The translations under genes and the position numbers were made by a program. A DNA stretch of 64,000 bases from Acetobacter okinawensis JCM 25146 (GTDB lineage: Bacteria > Pseudomonadota > Alphaproteobacteria > Acetobacterales > Acetobacteraceae). Shown in pieces: positions 49,863-58,655 of this stretch (position 1 is its first letter; every line of letters begins with the position of its first letter). Below the pieces are notes generated by a model that worked only from the letters and a program-made list of their open reading frames with translations, was not told the origin of the DNA and made no database searches. The stretch lies in assembly GCF_000613865.1 (NCBI RefSeq), contig NZ_BAJU01000004.1, forward strand, positions 62,001 through 126,000, written 5' to 3'.

Positions 49863-51160
49863 ATGACACCTACTGCCAGACTTGCCGCCAGCATTGACCT
49901 GCTGGTGGCTATGGAGGCGGCACCACGCAAACCTGCGGATGCCGTTGCCAACAGCTTTTTCAGGGAAAGACGCTATATTGGCGGCGGCGACCGGCGTGCT
50001 ATTTCCGGCCTTGTGTGGGACATCATGCGCAACTGGCGCAGACTGGGGTGGTGGCTGGAGCAGAACGGAAGTGCCGCCAGCCCCCGCATGCTCGCCGGTG
50101 CCCAATTGGTGTTTGACCGCACCCCCATGGAAAAGCTGGTCTCTATCTACGGCGGAGGACGTTTTGCCGCAGGTGCACTCAGTGACGCCGAACGGGGTGT
50201 GCTGGAAGCACTGGTCGATAAAAATCTTGCGTGTGATGACATGCCGCGCGCAGTCCGGCTGGAGGTGCCAGACTGGCTGCTCCCACGGTTGGAAGAAACA
50301 TTCGGCGATAACCTCGAAGCCGAAATACAGGCCATGGCGGACCCTGCATCGCTGGACCTGCGGATCAACATGCTTCGCACCACCCGCTCTGAGGCCATGC
50401 ATGCGCTTGCGCGTGAGGGGCTGCATGCGGAAGAGACAAAACTCTCCCCATGGGGCCTCAGGCTTGAAGGGCGTCAGCCCGTAACAGCCAGCAAGCCTTT
50501 TCGGGATGGGCTGGTCGAAATTCAGGATGAAGGCAGCCAGCTCGTCGCGGCCATGGCAGGGGTCGATCCCAGCATGCGCGTGCTGGATTACTGCGCTGGC
50601 GCAGGGGGCAAAACACTTGCCTTGGCCATGATGATGGAAAACAAAGGCCATATTGTTGCCTGCGATGTTTCTGTCGTTCGGCTGGAAGGGGCAGTGAAAA
50701 GACTGCGCAGGGCCGGTGTGCACAATGTGGAGCGCCACCTGCTGACCGAAGGTGATAAATGGGCCAAACGACGCGCGGCTTCTTTTGACCGTGTGCTGGT
50801 GGATGCACCATGCAGCGGTACTGGCACGTGGCGCCGTAACCCGGATGCGCGTTTTCGTACCACGCAGGTCGATCTGGAGGAGTTGCTGGTCAAGCAGGCA
50901 GCCATCATGGACCGTGCCGCCAATCTGGTTAAGCCGGGTGGGCGCATGATCTACGCAACCTGTTCTCTGCTCCGGGCTGAAAATGCAGGCAGGTAGAGCA
51001 GTTCCTGACCCGCCACCCCGATTTTTCTCTTGTGCCATCCGGGTCGGCATCATTACCCGACAGCCTGCGCGATCAGTCCATGATCAGCCTGACACCGGCA
51101 CGGGATGAAACAGATGGTTTTTTTGCCGCGGTTCTGGAACGCAACCTGCCACAAAGCTAA
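49863..51160 (+). CDS. rsmB: 16S rRNA (cytosine-967-C5)-methyltransferase (frameshifted near 3' end)
   Basis: About 432 residues if one base near 50985 is added, joining SLLRAEN to RQVEQFLTRHPDF and extending the frame to TAA 51158-51160. An N-terminal NusB-like helical region is followed by a SAM-binding methyltransferase domain: LDYCAGAGGKTLALAM, VDAPCSGTGTWRRNPD (PCSGTG catalytic Cys) and YATCSLLRAEN (second Cys). It methylates C967 of 16S rRNA. It forms an operon with guaB. Confidence 0.92.
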
Positions 51161-51292
51161 TCATTTTCCGTAAACAAAGCGTTTTTCAGGTTTCCATGCG
51201 GTCTATCCTCATGGTTTGATGTATAACTGCCATGCCTTTCTGCCTTGCGCACAAAAGAACATGGATCACATCTGACCACGAGATAGACCCGC
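51161..51292. other. intergenic region upstream of the cation/proton antiporter
   Basis: About 130 bp with AT-rich boxes near 51170-51240. It probably carries the antiporter promoter. No terminator is clear. Confidence 0.3.
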
Positions 51293-53110
51293 ATGACCGA
51301 TAGTGTAATTCTTTTCGTCTTCTTTGTGCTGGGTGGCAGTATGCTCGCGCAATGGACGGCATGGCGCTTTCGGTTACCCGCGATTGTTCTGCTCTTTTCG
51401 CTGGGCCTGCTTTATGGGCCGGTGTTGCAGATTATGCACCCGTCAGAAATGATCGGCTCGGCCTTTCATCCTCTTGTCTCCCTTGCAGTGGCCCTCATCG
51501 TCTTTGAAGGGGGGCTGGCGCTTGATTTCCGCCAACTCAAAGAGGCGGGGGAAGGGGTCCTGCGTCTGACGCTGGTTGCTCTTCCCATCAACTTTCTACT
51601 CGGTGGTCTGGCAGCCCATTATATTGGCGGTATGGGCTGGGGGCCTGCTTTCCTGTTTGGCTCCATCGTGGTTGTCACTGGCCCAACAGTGGTGCTGCCA
51701 CTTTTGCGGCACGCCAAACTCAAACCCCGCATTGCCGCTTTTTTACGCTGGGAAGCCATTTTAAACGACCCGGTTGGTGCCATTCTGGCCACTTTGGTGC
51801 TTGAGGTCCTACTGATGCACCCGGGAGAAGGATCGGGTACGTTCTTTACCGCGATCATTCCCCATATGCTCATTAGTGCCATTCTGATGATTGGTCTTGG
51901 CGTGGGAACAGCGTGGTGTGTCCGCTGGGTCTGTGTACGTGATCTACTGCCCGAAATCATGAAGATGCCACTCTTCATTACGCTTGCCCTCATGCTGTAT
52001 GTGGTGGGCACACTGAGCATGGACGGTGCAGGGCTGATTGCATCCACCGTCTTTGGCATGGGGCTGGCCAACCTGCGCATTCCCGGCATGGGTGAACTCC
52101 AGCGTATGAAGGAAGCGCTGGTTGTGCTGATTGTTTCTGTTCTGTTTGTGCTTTTGGCAGCAGACCTGCAACGCCATGAGCTCGCCAGCATTTCCTGGTC
52201 AATTGGTGGGCTTACTCTGGCGGTCCTGTTTCTGGTGCGTCCTTTGGGCATCGGCTTGGCCACCATGGGGTCCAGCCTGAGTTGGCGGGAGCGGTTCTTT
52301 GTCGGCTGGATTGCCCCCCGCGGCATTGTTGCCGCAGCCGTTGCTGGTATTGCAGGCGTAAGGCTGGAAGACGCAGGCTACCCCGGAGCAGGTCTGGTCA
52401 TGCCAGCAGTTTTTGCCGTGATTGCCTCAACCATGATTCTCCATGGTTTTTCTCTTATTCCGCTGGGTCGCAAACTGCATTTAACTCTCTCCAACCAGCC
52501 TGCACTCGCTATTGTCGGTGCCAGTGACTGGTCCAGCCAACTGGCACAGATCGTGCACGATGTGGGCGCGCCCGTACTGCTGGTAGACAGTTCCGCGAAA
52601 GACCTGAAAAACGCACAAAACGCAGGAGTGCCCGTTTTGTGCGCAGAAGTTCTCTCCGAAGAAGGAGCTGAAAGTCTGGAGGAGCGTCCGGCGGATTACC
52701 TGATCGCCGCCACACCAGACGCCATTTACAACGGGCTGGTCTGTGCACATCTGGCCCCTCATTTCGGGCACCAGCGTGTTTATCAGGTTAGCCCCGGCAT
52801 TGCCCGGCTGGATCAGTACCGAGGGCTCAGCCGCGATGCACGGGGGAAGGTGCTTGGTCAGCCCGGGTGGAATTTTACTCTACTGGAAACACTCATCAAA
52901 CAGGGCTGGCGCTTTGTTGCCAAGGACGTTACCGAAGAAAACAAGGAACGTCTGCTTATGGAAAACAGTGACTTCCTGATTTTTCTGGTCATCCAGAAAG
53001 GTGCTGCCATTACCGTAGTCTCTTTGGAAGATGATGCGGCTCCTCCCTTCTGGCCTGGCCTGGTCGCTATTGGCCTCATGCCTCCTCCCGCAACCGGGCA
53101 GGCATCCTAA
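51293..53110 (+). CDS. CPA1-family cation:proton antiporter with C-terminal regulatory domain
   Basis: A complete 605-residue protein with about 12 membrane helices (residues 1-395), including FEGGLALDF, GPTVVLPLLRHA and WEAILNDPVGAILA (ND motif), and WIAPRGIVAAAVAGI. The C-terminal soluble part (about 405-605) has a Rossmann-like AIVGASDWSSQLAQIVHDVG, resembling RCK/TrkA-N nucleotide-binding regulatory domains. It exchanges monovalent cations for protons and may be gated by a nucleotide. The convergent transpeptidase gene overlaps its 3' end by 4 bp. Confidence 0.92.
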   Translation: MTDSVILFVFFVLGGSMLAQWTAWRFRLPAIVLLFSLGLLYGPVLQIMHPSEMIGSAFHPLVSLAVALIVFEGGLALDFRQLKEAGEGVLRLTLVALPINFLLGGLAAHYIGGMGWGPAFLFGSIVVVTGPTVVLPLLRHAKLKPRIAAFLRWEAILNDPVGAILATLVLEVLLMHPGEGSGTFFTAIIPHMLISAILMIGLGVGTAWCVRWVCVRDLLPEIMKMPLFITLALMLYVVGTLSMDGAGLIASTVFGMGLANLRIPGMGELQRMKEALVVLIVSVLFVLLAADLQRHELASISWSIGGLTLAVLFLVRPLGIGLATMGSSLSWRERFFVGWIAPRGIVAAAVAGIAGVRLEDAGYPGAGLVMPAVFAVIASTMILHGFSLIPLGRKLHLTLSNQPALAIVGASDWSSQLAQIVHDVGAPVLLVDSSAKDLKNAQNAGVPVLCAEVLSEEGAESLEERPADYLIAATPDAIYNGLVCAHLAPHFGHQRVYQVSPGIARLDQYRGLSRDARGKVLGQPGWNFTLLETLIKQGWRFVAKDVTEENKERLLMENSDFLIFLVIQKGAAITVVSLEDDAAPPFWPGLVAIGLMPPPATGQAS

Positions 53111-53634
53111 CCCGGAGTATCTGCTGCGGCATGGATGGTTATGGCTGTGGCACCAGACGCCAGAACCTCCAGCAGGTCGTGCTCGCTCAGGGCCACACAT
53201 CCTTCTGTAGGAGTCAGGTCTGGACGTTGCAGATGCATGAAAATGGCAGAACCTTTACCCGGCACTGCGGGTGAATCGTTATAACCTATGACCACCACAA
53301 TGTTGTAAACTGCGTCCTCTCTCCACAGCATCTCGTGCCGGGCAGGGTGGGGGTGTATCAGAAAATGATTATAAAGCTCGGAGCCGGGGTCATCGCACCA
53401 CCCATCCTGTGACGTGATGGGCGCAAGCGGCAGACAGGTCTGTGGGGGCTCGACCCGATCGGCACGATAATACACTTTTCTGAGAGTGAAATGGCCGACC
53501 GGCGTGCACATGTCGCCTTCGCGCTTGCGGCTGGTCACGCCATTTTTGCCAATGACGGCTGACATTATTGTTTGCCCGCAATGCAGTTTTGCATCGCTAT
53601 GGCTGTCAGATGCAGGCCACACGTGTATTATCAT
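53107..53634 (-). CDS. L,D-transpeptidase (YkuD/ErfK-like) family protein
   Basis: A 175-residue protein carrying the YkuD signature FMHLQRPDLTPTEGCVALSE (HxxxxxxxxxxGCVAL, with catalytic Cys). The N-terminal SAVIGKNGVTSRKREGDMCTPVG matches the strands before the catalytic loop. No signal peptide or LysM domain is seen. Members cross-link peptidoglycan 3-3 or attach lipoprotein; a cytoplasmic version is uncertain. Its 3' end overlaps the antiporter stop on the other strand. Confidence 0.88.
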   Translation of the reverse strand: MIIHVWPASDSHSDAKLHCGQTIMSAVIGKNGVTSRKREGDMCTPVGHFTLRKVYYRADRVEPPQTCLPLAPITSQDGWCDDPGSELYNHFLIHPHPARHEMLWREDAVYNIVVVIGYNDSPAVPGKGSAIFMHLQRPDLTPTEGCVALSEHDLLEVLASGATAITIHAAADTPG

Positions 53635-53781
53635 TTAACAATCCTGCCTCTGTTCATGGCCTGCCATGCGGCTCACGTATCATGTCGGTTCTTACGTTGC
53701 GTGATGTTTCGTGGCACGGTAGCAAAAGAATAGGTCAGGCAGCCACATACTTATACGGCTGACACAAGGAGATGGAACCAC

Positions 53782-54489
53782 ATGACGGGTGCACGCCCCA
53801 TTTTGGTTGTTGACGACGATCAGGTCATCCGCAGCGCTTTGACGGAACAGTTGCAGGTGGATGGCGAGTTTCTGGTTCTGGAAGCCGCAACTCTTGCCGA
53901 AGCACGCGAAAAAATGAAGGGCCCGGATGCCCGGTGTGATGCCATCTTGCTTGATGTCTCATTACCGGACGGTGATGGTCGGGATTTTTGCGTTGAATTA
54001 CGCAAGGAAGGCCTGCGTATGCCGGTTATCATGCTGACCGGCTCGGATGACGAAGCAGACATTGTACGCGGGCTGGATGCAGGCGCGAACGACTACGTCG
54101 CAAAGCCATTCCGTATTGCGGAGCTTCTTGCTCGGCTGCGTGCGCAGTTACGCCTGTTTGAAAACAGCGAGGACGCGGTCTTTTCGATCGGGCCGTATAC
54201 CTTCCGCCCCTCTGCCAAGCTGTTGCTAGAACCCGTTAAAAACCGCCGTATCCGGTTGACGGAAAAAGAAACAGCCATTCTGAAGTTTCTGTACCGCGCG
54301 GGAACACGCCCCGTGCCACGTCAGGTTCTGCTGAATGAGGTCTGGGGCTACAATGCCGCAGTCACAACCCATACGCTGGAAACTCACATTTACCGCTTGC
54401 GGCAGAAAATCGAGCCCGATCCGGCCCATGCATCTTTGCTGGTGACCGAAGGCGGTGGCTATCGGCTTAACCCCGAAGTGCTTGCCTGA
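53782..54489 (+). CDS. OmpR-family response regulator
   Basis: A 235-residue two-component regulator. The receiver domain has VVDDDQ, phospho-acceptor Asp in AILLDVSLPDGDG, Thr in MLTGSDDE and Lys in YVAKPF. The winged-helix DNA-binding domain has LTEKETAILKFLYRAG and THTLETHIYRLRQKIE. No histidine kinase is next to it, so it is an orphan in this window. SD AAGGAGA is upstream. Confidence 0.93.
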   Translation: MTGARPILVVDDDQVIRSALTEQLQVDGEFLVLEAATLAEAREKMKGPDARCDAILLDVSLPDGDGRDFCVELRKEGLRMPVIMLTGSDDEADIVRGLDAGANDYVAKPFRIAELLARLRAQLRLFENSEDAVFSIGPYTFRPSAKLLLEPVKNRRIRLTEKETAILKFLYRAGTRPVPRQVLLNEVWGYNAAVTTHTLETHIYRLRQKIEPDPAHASLLVTEGGGYRLNPEVLA

Positions 54490-54499
54490 AAACGCCCCG

Positions 54500-54548
54500 C
54501 ATCGGCCTGAACAGACATACTGCATAGTAGTTGCTGGTCAGGCCGATG
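54500..54548. repeat. 11-bp inverted repeat after the response regulator
   Basis: CATCGGCCTGA (54500-54510) and TCAGGCCGATG (54538-54548) are perfectly complementary across 27 bases. It lies just after the regulator stop and may be a weak terminator or a binding site. There is no T-tract. Confidence 0.5.
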
Positions 54549-54618
54549 GGGCCGGAACCTGACTTCATTCCGACAATGAAGTCTCATATACAAAATATTT
54601 GATTTTTTTGATTTTAAT

Positions 54619-54644
54619 GATGGTTTGCCTCTTGCCAAACCATC
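54619..54644. repeat. 9-bp inverted repeat upstream of tRNA-Val
   Basis: GATGGTTTG (54619-54627) pairs with CAAACCATC (54636-54644) across an 8-base loop, about 30 bp before the tRNA. It is probably a terminator-like or operator dyad within the tRNA leader region. Confidence 0.45.
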
Positions 54645-54674
54645 CAAAATAGATGTATTTAGCCATCACAAACC

Positions 54675-54749
54675 GGGTGCGTAGCTCAGCGGTAGAGCAT
54701 CGCCTTCACACGGCGGGGGTCACAGGTTCAATCCCTGTCGCACCCACCA
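54675..54749 (+). tRNA. tRNA-Val (anticodon CAC)
   Basis: A full cloverleaf: acceptor GGGTGCG/CGCACCC, D-arm GCTC...GAGC, anticodon stem TCGCC/GGCGG with loop TTCACAC (anticodon CAC), T-arm ACAGG-TTCAATC-CCTGT, discriminator A and encoded CCA. The 3' half is repeated at 59490, marking it as the integration site of a genomic island. Confidence 0.95.
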
Positions 54750-54799
54750 CGGTTTGCCCTAGTTTTCTGCGGGTTACAGAAAACAATCCACAAAATAAT
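54702..54799 (+). repeat. 98-bp direct repeat, left copy (attL within tRNA-Val)
   Basis: This stretch, from GCCTTCACAC in the anticodon arm through the 3' end of tRNA-Val and 50 bp beyond, is identical to 59490-59587. Past it similarity continues at roughly 90 percent by eye through umuD (to about 55310 and 60085). Such a repeat of a tRNA 3' end is the classical footprint of integrase-mediated insertion. Confidence 0.92.
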
Positions 54800-54862
54800 A
54801 AGCGCGCTATCGGTTTATATCGGTCCATATTGGACCATATCGACCCATATTAAACCACATCA

Positions 54863-54889
54863 ATCCGTGCCAAATCCGTGCCACTTTTT
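54863..54889. repeat. arm-site-like tandem repeat, left end of island
   Basis: ATCCGTGCCA is repeated immediately (ATCCGTGCCAA twice) and followed by CTTTTT. Equivalent repeats stand at 59410-59431 and 59641-59667. Placement just inside both ends of the island fits integrase arm-binding sites (inference). Confidence 0.5.
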
Positions 54890-54891
54890 CA

Positions 54892-54923
54892 TTGACTTTG
54901 AGTGTCGCGTTCTCATTATGTTC
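54892..54923 (+). promoter_or_regulatory. SOS-regulated promoter of umuDC (LexA box)
   Basis: TTGACT (54892-54897) and CATTAT (54914-54919) form the promoter, spacer 16. Overlapping the -10 is GTTC-TCATTAT-GTTC at 54909-54923, a perfect match to the alphaproteobacterial LexA consensus GTTC-N7-GTTC. LexA bound here would block transcription of umuD-umuC until DNA damage. The same arrangement is kept in the second copy (59687-59701). Confidence 0.9.
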
Positions 54924-54942
54924 TCTCGCCGGAGGGAAGCAG

Positions 54943-55326
54943 ATGAATGCACGCTATGCGGGGGATCGCACGACCGGATTTGCTAGTCCGGCATCCGATT
55001 CTGTTGAGGGACCGATTGACCTTTCCCAGACTCTGGATCTGGCGAATCCCAGCCGTTACCCGGTGCGTGTGCGCGGAGCGACCTTCGCCGCGCGGGGCAT
55101 TCTGGACGGGGATATTCTCATAGCGGATACAGCCGGCTCCCCCCAGGCAGGCCAACTGGTCATTGCCTGGGCTTCAGGGCGTGTACTGCTGGCAGAATTG
55201 CAGAAGCGGGGCAACGCCTGGTGGCTTGTGTCAGGCGATAACACGCATCCACCCCTTGAGGTTGATCCTGCGCGGGATGTGGAAATCTGGGCCAATGTTG
55301 CCAGTGTGGTGCGCGAGAAAGCCTGA
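54943..55326 (+). CDS. umuD: UmuD-like subunit of DNA polymerase V, lacking the catalytic dyad
   Basis: About 127 residues. It starts 10-12 residues before GFASPASDSVEGPIDLSQTL, which corresponds to the start of processed UmuD' in E. coli. So the N-terminal 24 residues normally removed by RecA-stimulated cleavage are absent. The active serine region (GDSM in E. coli) reads GATF, and the catalytic lysine position (VKKL) reads LAEL. Self-cleavage is therefore neither possible nor needed. SD GGAGGGAAG precedes ATG 54943. The stop overlaps the umuC start as TGATG. Confidence 0.85.
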   Translation: MNARYAGDRTTGFASPASDSVEGPIDLSQTLDLANPSRYPVRVRGATFAARGILDGDILIADTAGSPQAGQLVIAWASGRVLLAELQKRGNAWWLVSGDNTHPPLEVDPARDVEIWANVASVVREKA

Positions 55327-56588
55327 TGCTGTACGGCCTGATCGACTGCAACAGCTTCTACTGCTCCTGTCAGCGGGCCTTTGACCCAGACCTGAAGCAC
55401 CGACCTGTTGTCGTCCTGTCCAACAATGATGGCTGCGCCATTGCCCGCACGGCAGAAGCCAAGCAGCTCGGCATCAAAATGGGGGAGGCGTGGCATCTGG
55501 TCCGTAATGAGCGGAAGCTGTCGGACGTGCGCTGGTTCTCCAGTAACTACCCGCTTTATGCGGATATGAGCCGCAGGGTCTATCAGGTTCTTCTGGATTA
55601 CAGCCCAAGAGTGGAGCCGTATTCCATTGATGAGATGTTCCTCGACCTGTCCGGTTTTTCAGACAGCCTACATGCCCATTGTGGAGCCATGCGTCAGGCT
55701 GTCCAGCAGATCACCAAGGTACCAACCTGCGTTGGCTGGGGGCCAACCAAAACCATTGCCAAGCTGGCCAACGGGCTGGCCAAGGACAGGCCGGAACTGG
55801 AAGGGCTATGCGACCTGACAGACCCACAAATGCGCCAGAGATTTTACCGCAACGTCTCCGTGGGGGAGGTTTGGGGCGTGGGTCGAAGGCTACTCCCAAA
55901 ACTGCACGATGCGGGTATCCGCACGATAGAGCAGTTTGTAGAGGCCAAACCTGCGCAGATCCGCAAGATCATGGCCATTACGGGGTTACGGCTTCAGGCT
56001 GAATTACAAGGGGAAAGCTGCCTACAGATAGCGGAAATGGCAGAGGCTCGGAAAGGCATGGCCTGTACCCGGTCTTTTGGGCGTCCCATTACGACCTATG
56101 ATGAGATGCATGAGGCCATAACCGGCTTTGCAACCAGAGCGGCCGAGAAGCTCAGGGCCGAGGACTTGGATGCAGCCCATATCGCTGTGTTCATCCAGAC
56201 CAACCGGCACAAGCGGGATGATGGCTGGTACGCCAACCAGTTCAGCATCAGTTGCGAGCCGACCAACGATACCTTTACCATCTGCAGGCATGCGTCCCGC
56301 CTGCTGAAACAGATATGGCTCAAAGGGTACCGCTACGCCAAAGCTGGCGTCATGCTGAATGATCTGGCACCCCACGGGCAGCAAAGCACCCTGTTCAGCA
56401 TGGCCAGCACGAAACCAGCTCATGAGAACCTTCTGGCCGCCATGGATGGGATCAACCAGAAATTTGGAAGCGGCACACTCTTTCCGCTCTCAGCAGGTAT
56501 CAAACGGGACTGGAAACCACGGCAGGCCATGCTTTCAGCGCGTTACACGACAAGGCTGAAAGAAATTATGGAAGTAAATTGCTATTAA
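55326..56588 (+). CDS. umuC: Y-family error-prone DNA polymerase V catalytic subunit
   Basis: A complete 420-residue Y-family polymerase. The palm carboxylates are in YGLIDCNSFYCS and YSIDEMFLDLSG; VGWGPTKTIAKLAN is the helix-hairpin region, and the little-finger domain follows. The C-terminal TLFPLSAGIKRDWKPRQAMLS is the UmuC-specific tail. It copies past lesions at the price of mutation, with UmuD' and RecA. Co-transcribed from the LexA-controlled promoter with umuD. Confidence 0.95.
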   Translation: MLYGLIDCNSFYCSCQRAFDPDLKHRPVVVLSNNDGCAIARTAEAKQLGIKMGEAWHLVRNERKLSDVRWFSSNYPLYADMSRRVYQVLLDYSPRVEPYSIDEMFLDLSGFSDSLHAHCGAMRQAVQQITKVPTCVGWGPTKTIAKLANGLAKDRPELEGLCDLTDPQMRQRFYRNVSVGEVWGVGRRLLPKLHDAGIRTIEQFVEAKPAQIRKIMAITGLRLQAELQGESCLQIAEMAEARKGMACTRSFGRPITTYDEMHEAITGFATRAAEKLRAEDLDAAHIAVFIQTNRHKRDDGWYANQFSISCEPTNDTFTICRHASRLLKQIWLKGYRYAKAGVMLNDLAPHGQQSTLFSMASTKPAHENLLAAMDGINQKFGSGTLFPLSAGIKRDWKPRQAMLSARYTTRLKEIMEVNCY

Positions 56589-56607
56589 TTATAAATATAG
56601 TTTTCAA

Positions 56608-57810
56608 TTAAAAATATACTTGGAACATTGATAAAATACTATCAAAATCTTTATAATTCCCTTTCTCGTAATATTTTGTGTGAGAGTAATCCAAAGAAAC
56701 TCGTATAATATCTAATGGATACCAGTTTATATTTGCACTCCATATATTTTGTCTTCCTCCAGATACGTCACTGCTTTCTAAATCCATTTGAGAAAACCTT
56801 GTAGCCAGTTCAATGACTCCCGTGCCATGACAAAAGGTTGAGATTTTCTGATCACATGATGGAGAAGCGAAACTTGCAGATGTGGATTTCCATGCCCGCG
56901 GTTTTCCAACCAATGTGTATGCCGCAGTAATATACCATCCATAAAAATTTTGACGGTTTATTCTAGAGTTTGTCTTCGTATTAAAAATTAAGTTGTAGTA
57001 TTCACTGGTTAGCAATAGTTTCTTCCATGCAACAGCCCCTTCTAAACCGAAGGCACCAGCATTTTTTGCTGGAATATTACCTGTCTTTATATATTTATCG
57101 TTTAATCCATCACCATTTTCAGGTGTATCTGAAAATGATACACCACCTGCCATAGAACTTTTATGAGACGGCTGAAAAACCCACTCGCCTGATATGCCTA
57201 TATGCATAAGAAATGATTGGGTATGTATCGGTAGAATGACAGATCTGAAAACAATTGCTCTTTGATTCCCGTCTTTTCCCGGGCCAGCTGTCCCCGCCGT
57301 TCCAGAAATAGCTAAATGATAGTAATTTCCATAAAATAACGCTTGCACCGCCTGACGATTTGCGCCGGCGGCAAGCCCACGGGTAATTGTTGCAACGCTT
57401 GCCCGTTCAGGAAAAATGCTATCACCTCTGGGCTGCATTGATGACAGTCCAAAACTTGGATTAAACACCCCGACAGAAAATTGAAAATGTTTTAAACCAG
57501 TATAGCTTGCAGCACCTTCAAATAGACGCATTTGTCCACCAGGAGCCGGCCCAAAGTCCCAAATGGCACCAATCTTGACCTGGTTAGCTATATTAATTCG
57601 CACCCCGTTACGGATGTGAGGGCCACTGGCAGATGGAGAAGAGTGTTGACTGCCACGTATATTACTACCCACCTCGAGCTGATCTTGAGCAAAAGGATGA
57701 ATAATAACTTTCCCCACAACAATGTCTTTAACAGTTTTAGCAAAAGACTCGGAAGAAGAAAAATTCGAAACAAACAGAATATAGAAAATAAATTTCTTAT
57801 TTTTCCACAT
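56608..57810 (-). CDS. OprO/OprP-like porin, AT-rich island cargo
   Basis: A 400-residue outer-membrane protein with a signal peptide (1-25) and beta-barrel features of the phosphate-selective porin family (NFYGWYITAAYTLVGKPRAW, WSANINWYPLDIIRVSLDYSHTKY). It ends in FQVYF, an outer-membrane sorting aromatic. Base composition is clearly more AT-rich than the flanking genes, suggesting separate acquisition. It is shorter than the chromosomal porin at 36538 and lacks its coiled coil. Its promoter would be shared with the 99-residue gene upstream. Confidence 0.8.
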   Translation of the reverse strand: MWKNKKFIFYILFVSNFSSSESFAKTVKDIVVGKVIIHPFAQDQLEVGSNIRGSQHSSPSASGPHIRNGVRINIANQVKIGAIWDFGPAPGGQMRLFEGAASYTGLKHFQFSVGVFNPSFGLSSMQPRGDSIFPERASVATITRGLAAGANRQAVQALFYGNYYHLAISGTAGTAGPGKDGNQRAIVFRSVILPIHTQSFLMHIGISGEWVFQPSHKSSMAGGVSFSDTPENGDGLNDKYIKTGNIPAKNAGAFGLEGAVAWKKLLLTSEYYNLIFNTKTNSRINRQNFYGWYITAAYTLVGKPRAWKSTSASFASPSCDQKISTFCHGTGVIELATRFSQMDLESSDVSGGRQNIWSANINWYPLDIIRVSLDYSHTKYYEKGNYKDFDSILSMFQVYF

Positions 57811-58096
57811 AATTTTTCATATATTTCATATCATTTTCTTGCGGAACTGAGTTTATCAACATATCTTTTTCTGTAAGATCAAGGTATTTTTTAGTTCCAG
57901 AACGAACAATAGATAACCCAATATTAACAAAATCCTTTTGTTTCCAAGGCTTTTCTTTTCCTAAAGACAAACATACAGCATAAGCTGCGCCAGCTAAGTA
58001 CGAATCTAATTCTTGTACAGTACGGTTTTCTTCAAAACATAATTGTCCGATTTGTTCTCCAACATACTCAGGATCAAATCTGACTCGTAATGACAT
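57797..58096 (-). CDS. hypothetical 99-residue protein
   Basis: It begins SLRVRFDPEYVGEQIGQLCF; soluble, no signal peptide, charged C-terminus (MKYMKNYVEK). AT-rich. It overlaps the porin start by 14 bp, so the two are probably one transcript. I do not recognise it. Confidence 0.6.
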   Translation of the reverse strand: MSLRVRFDPEYVGEQIGQLCFEENRTVQELDSYLAGAAYAVCLSLGKEKPWKQKDFVNIGLSIVRSGTKKYLDLTEKDMLINSVPQENDMKYMKNYVEK

Positions 58097-58256
58097 GACG
58101 TAAGACCCTCACTTGCTTCCATATGCTCACACTATCTAACGTGTTTTTTTTGTTACAAAAAGCCATTTTAAATTACAAATATTTTTTATGTTATTATAAT
58201 ACATGAAATATGACAAAATATACTGTAGATATAAAATTATACAATTGATTTTAGTG
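58097..58256. other. very AT-rich intergenic region in the island
   Basis: About 160 bp, mostly A/T from 58145 on. It holds promoter-like boxes for the leftward hypothetical/porin pair and nothing else I can name. Confidence 0.35.
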
Positions 58257-58655
58257 TTATTTATTATTATGCAAGCATGCATTTATTAACGAAGTGCACG
58301 CGGCATATTTCCCCAGAAAAGTATTGCTCGGGCCGGTATATTCGACCTGAATAACAAGCCCATGTCTGATCCGTGCTACAAAATGACAGGTGCCGTGCCC
58401 AGATAGGTCCAGTTCCAGACTAAACGGCCCCTTGAGGGTTAGTGGCCCTTGCACCTGCTGGTCCTGCCGCCATTGCAGCACCTCACCATCGGGCAGGGTA
58501 GCTACGTTGTCCGGCACCCCAGCACAGGCAATGAGGTCCGAGCGGTCCACGCCGATCAGGTCATGCTTGGCCCGCATGGGCAGGCTGGAGCAGGCGGATA
58601 TCAGCAGCAGCAACCCAAAACTTGCGAATTTGCGCAAGTTCGCAAACCGGGTCAT
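58257..58655 (-). CDS. small lipoprotein of the island cassette
   Basis: A 132-residue protein with a signal peptide and lipobox (LLLLISACSS, Cys about residue 22), then a domain starting KHDLIGVDRSDLIACAGVPD. A decayed copy of the same gene lies at 62555-62800. It is the last gene of a four-gene overlapping series, in prophage-like style. Function unknown; a spanin or exclusion lipoprotein is possible. Confidence 0.65.
   Translation of the reverse strand: MTRFANLRKFASFGLLLLISACSSLPMRAKHDLIGVDRSDLIACAGVPDNVATLPDGEVLQWRQDQQVQGPLTLKGPFSLELDLSGHGTCHFVARIRHGLVIQVEYTGPSNTFLGKYAACTSLINACLHNNK

Noticed and set aside
54822-54836. GGTCCATATTGGACC as the LexA site of umuDC
   Set aside because: The GTTC-N7-GTTC box nearer the start matches the alphaproteobacterial LexA consensus and overlaps the promoter; the palindrome lies upstream of the -35 and is more likely an island-end site.
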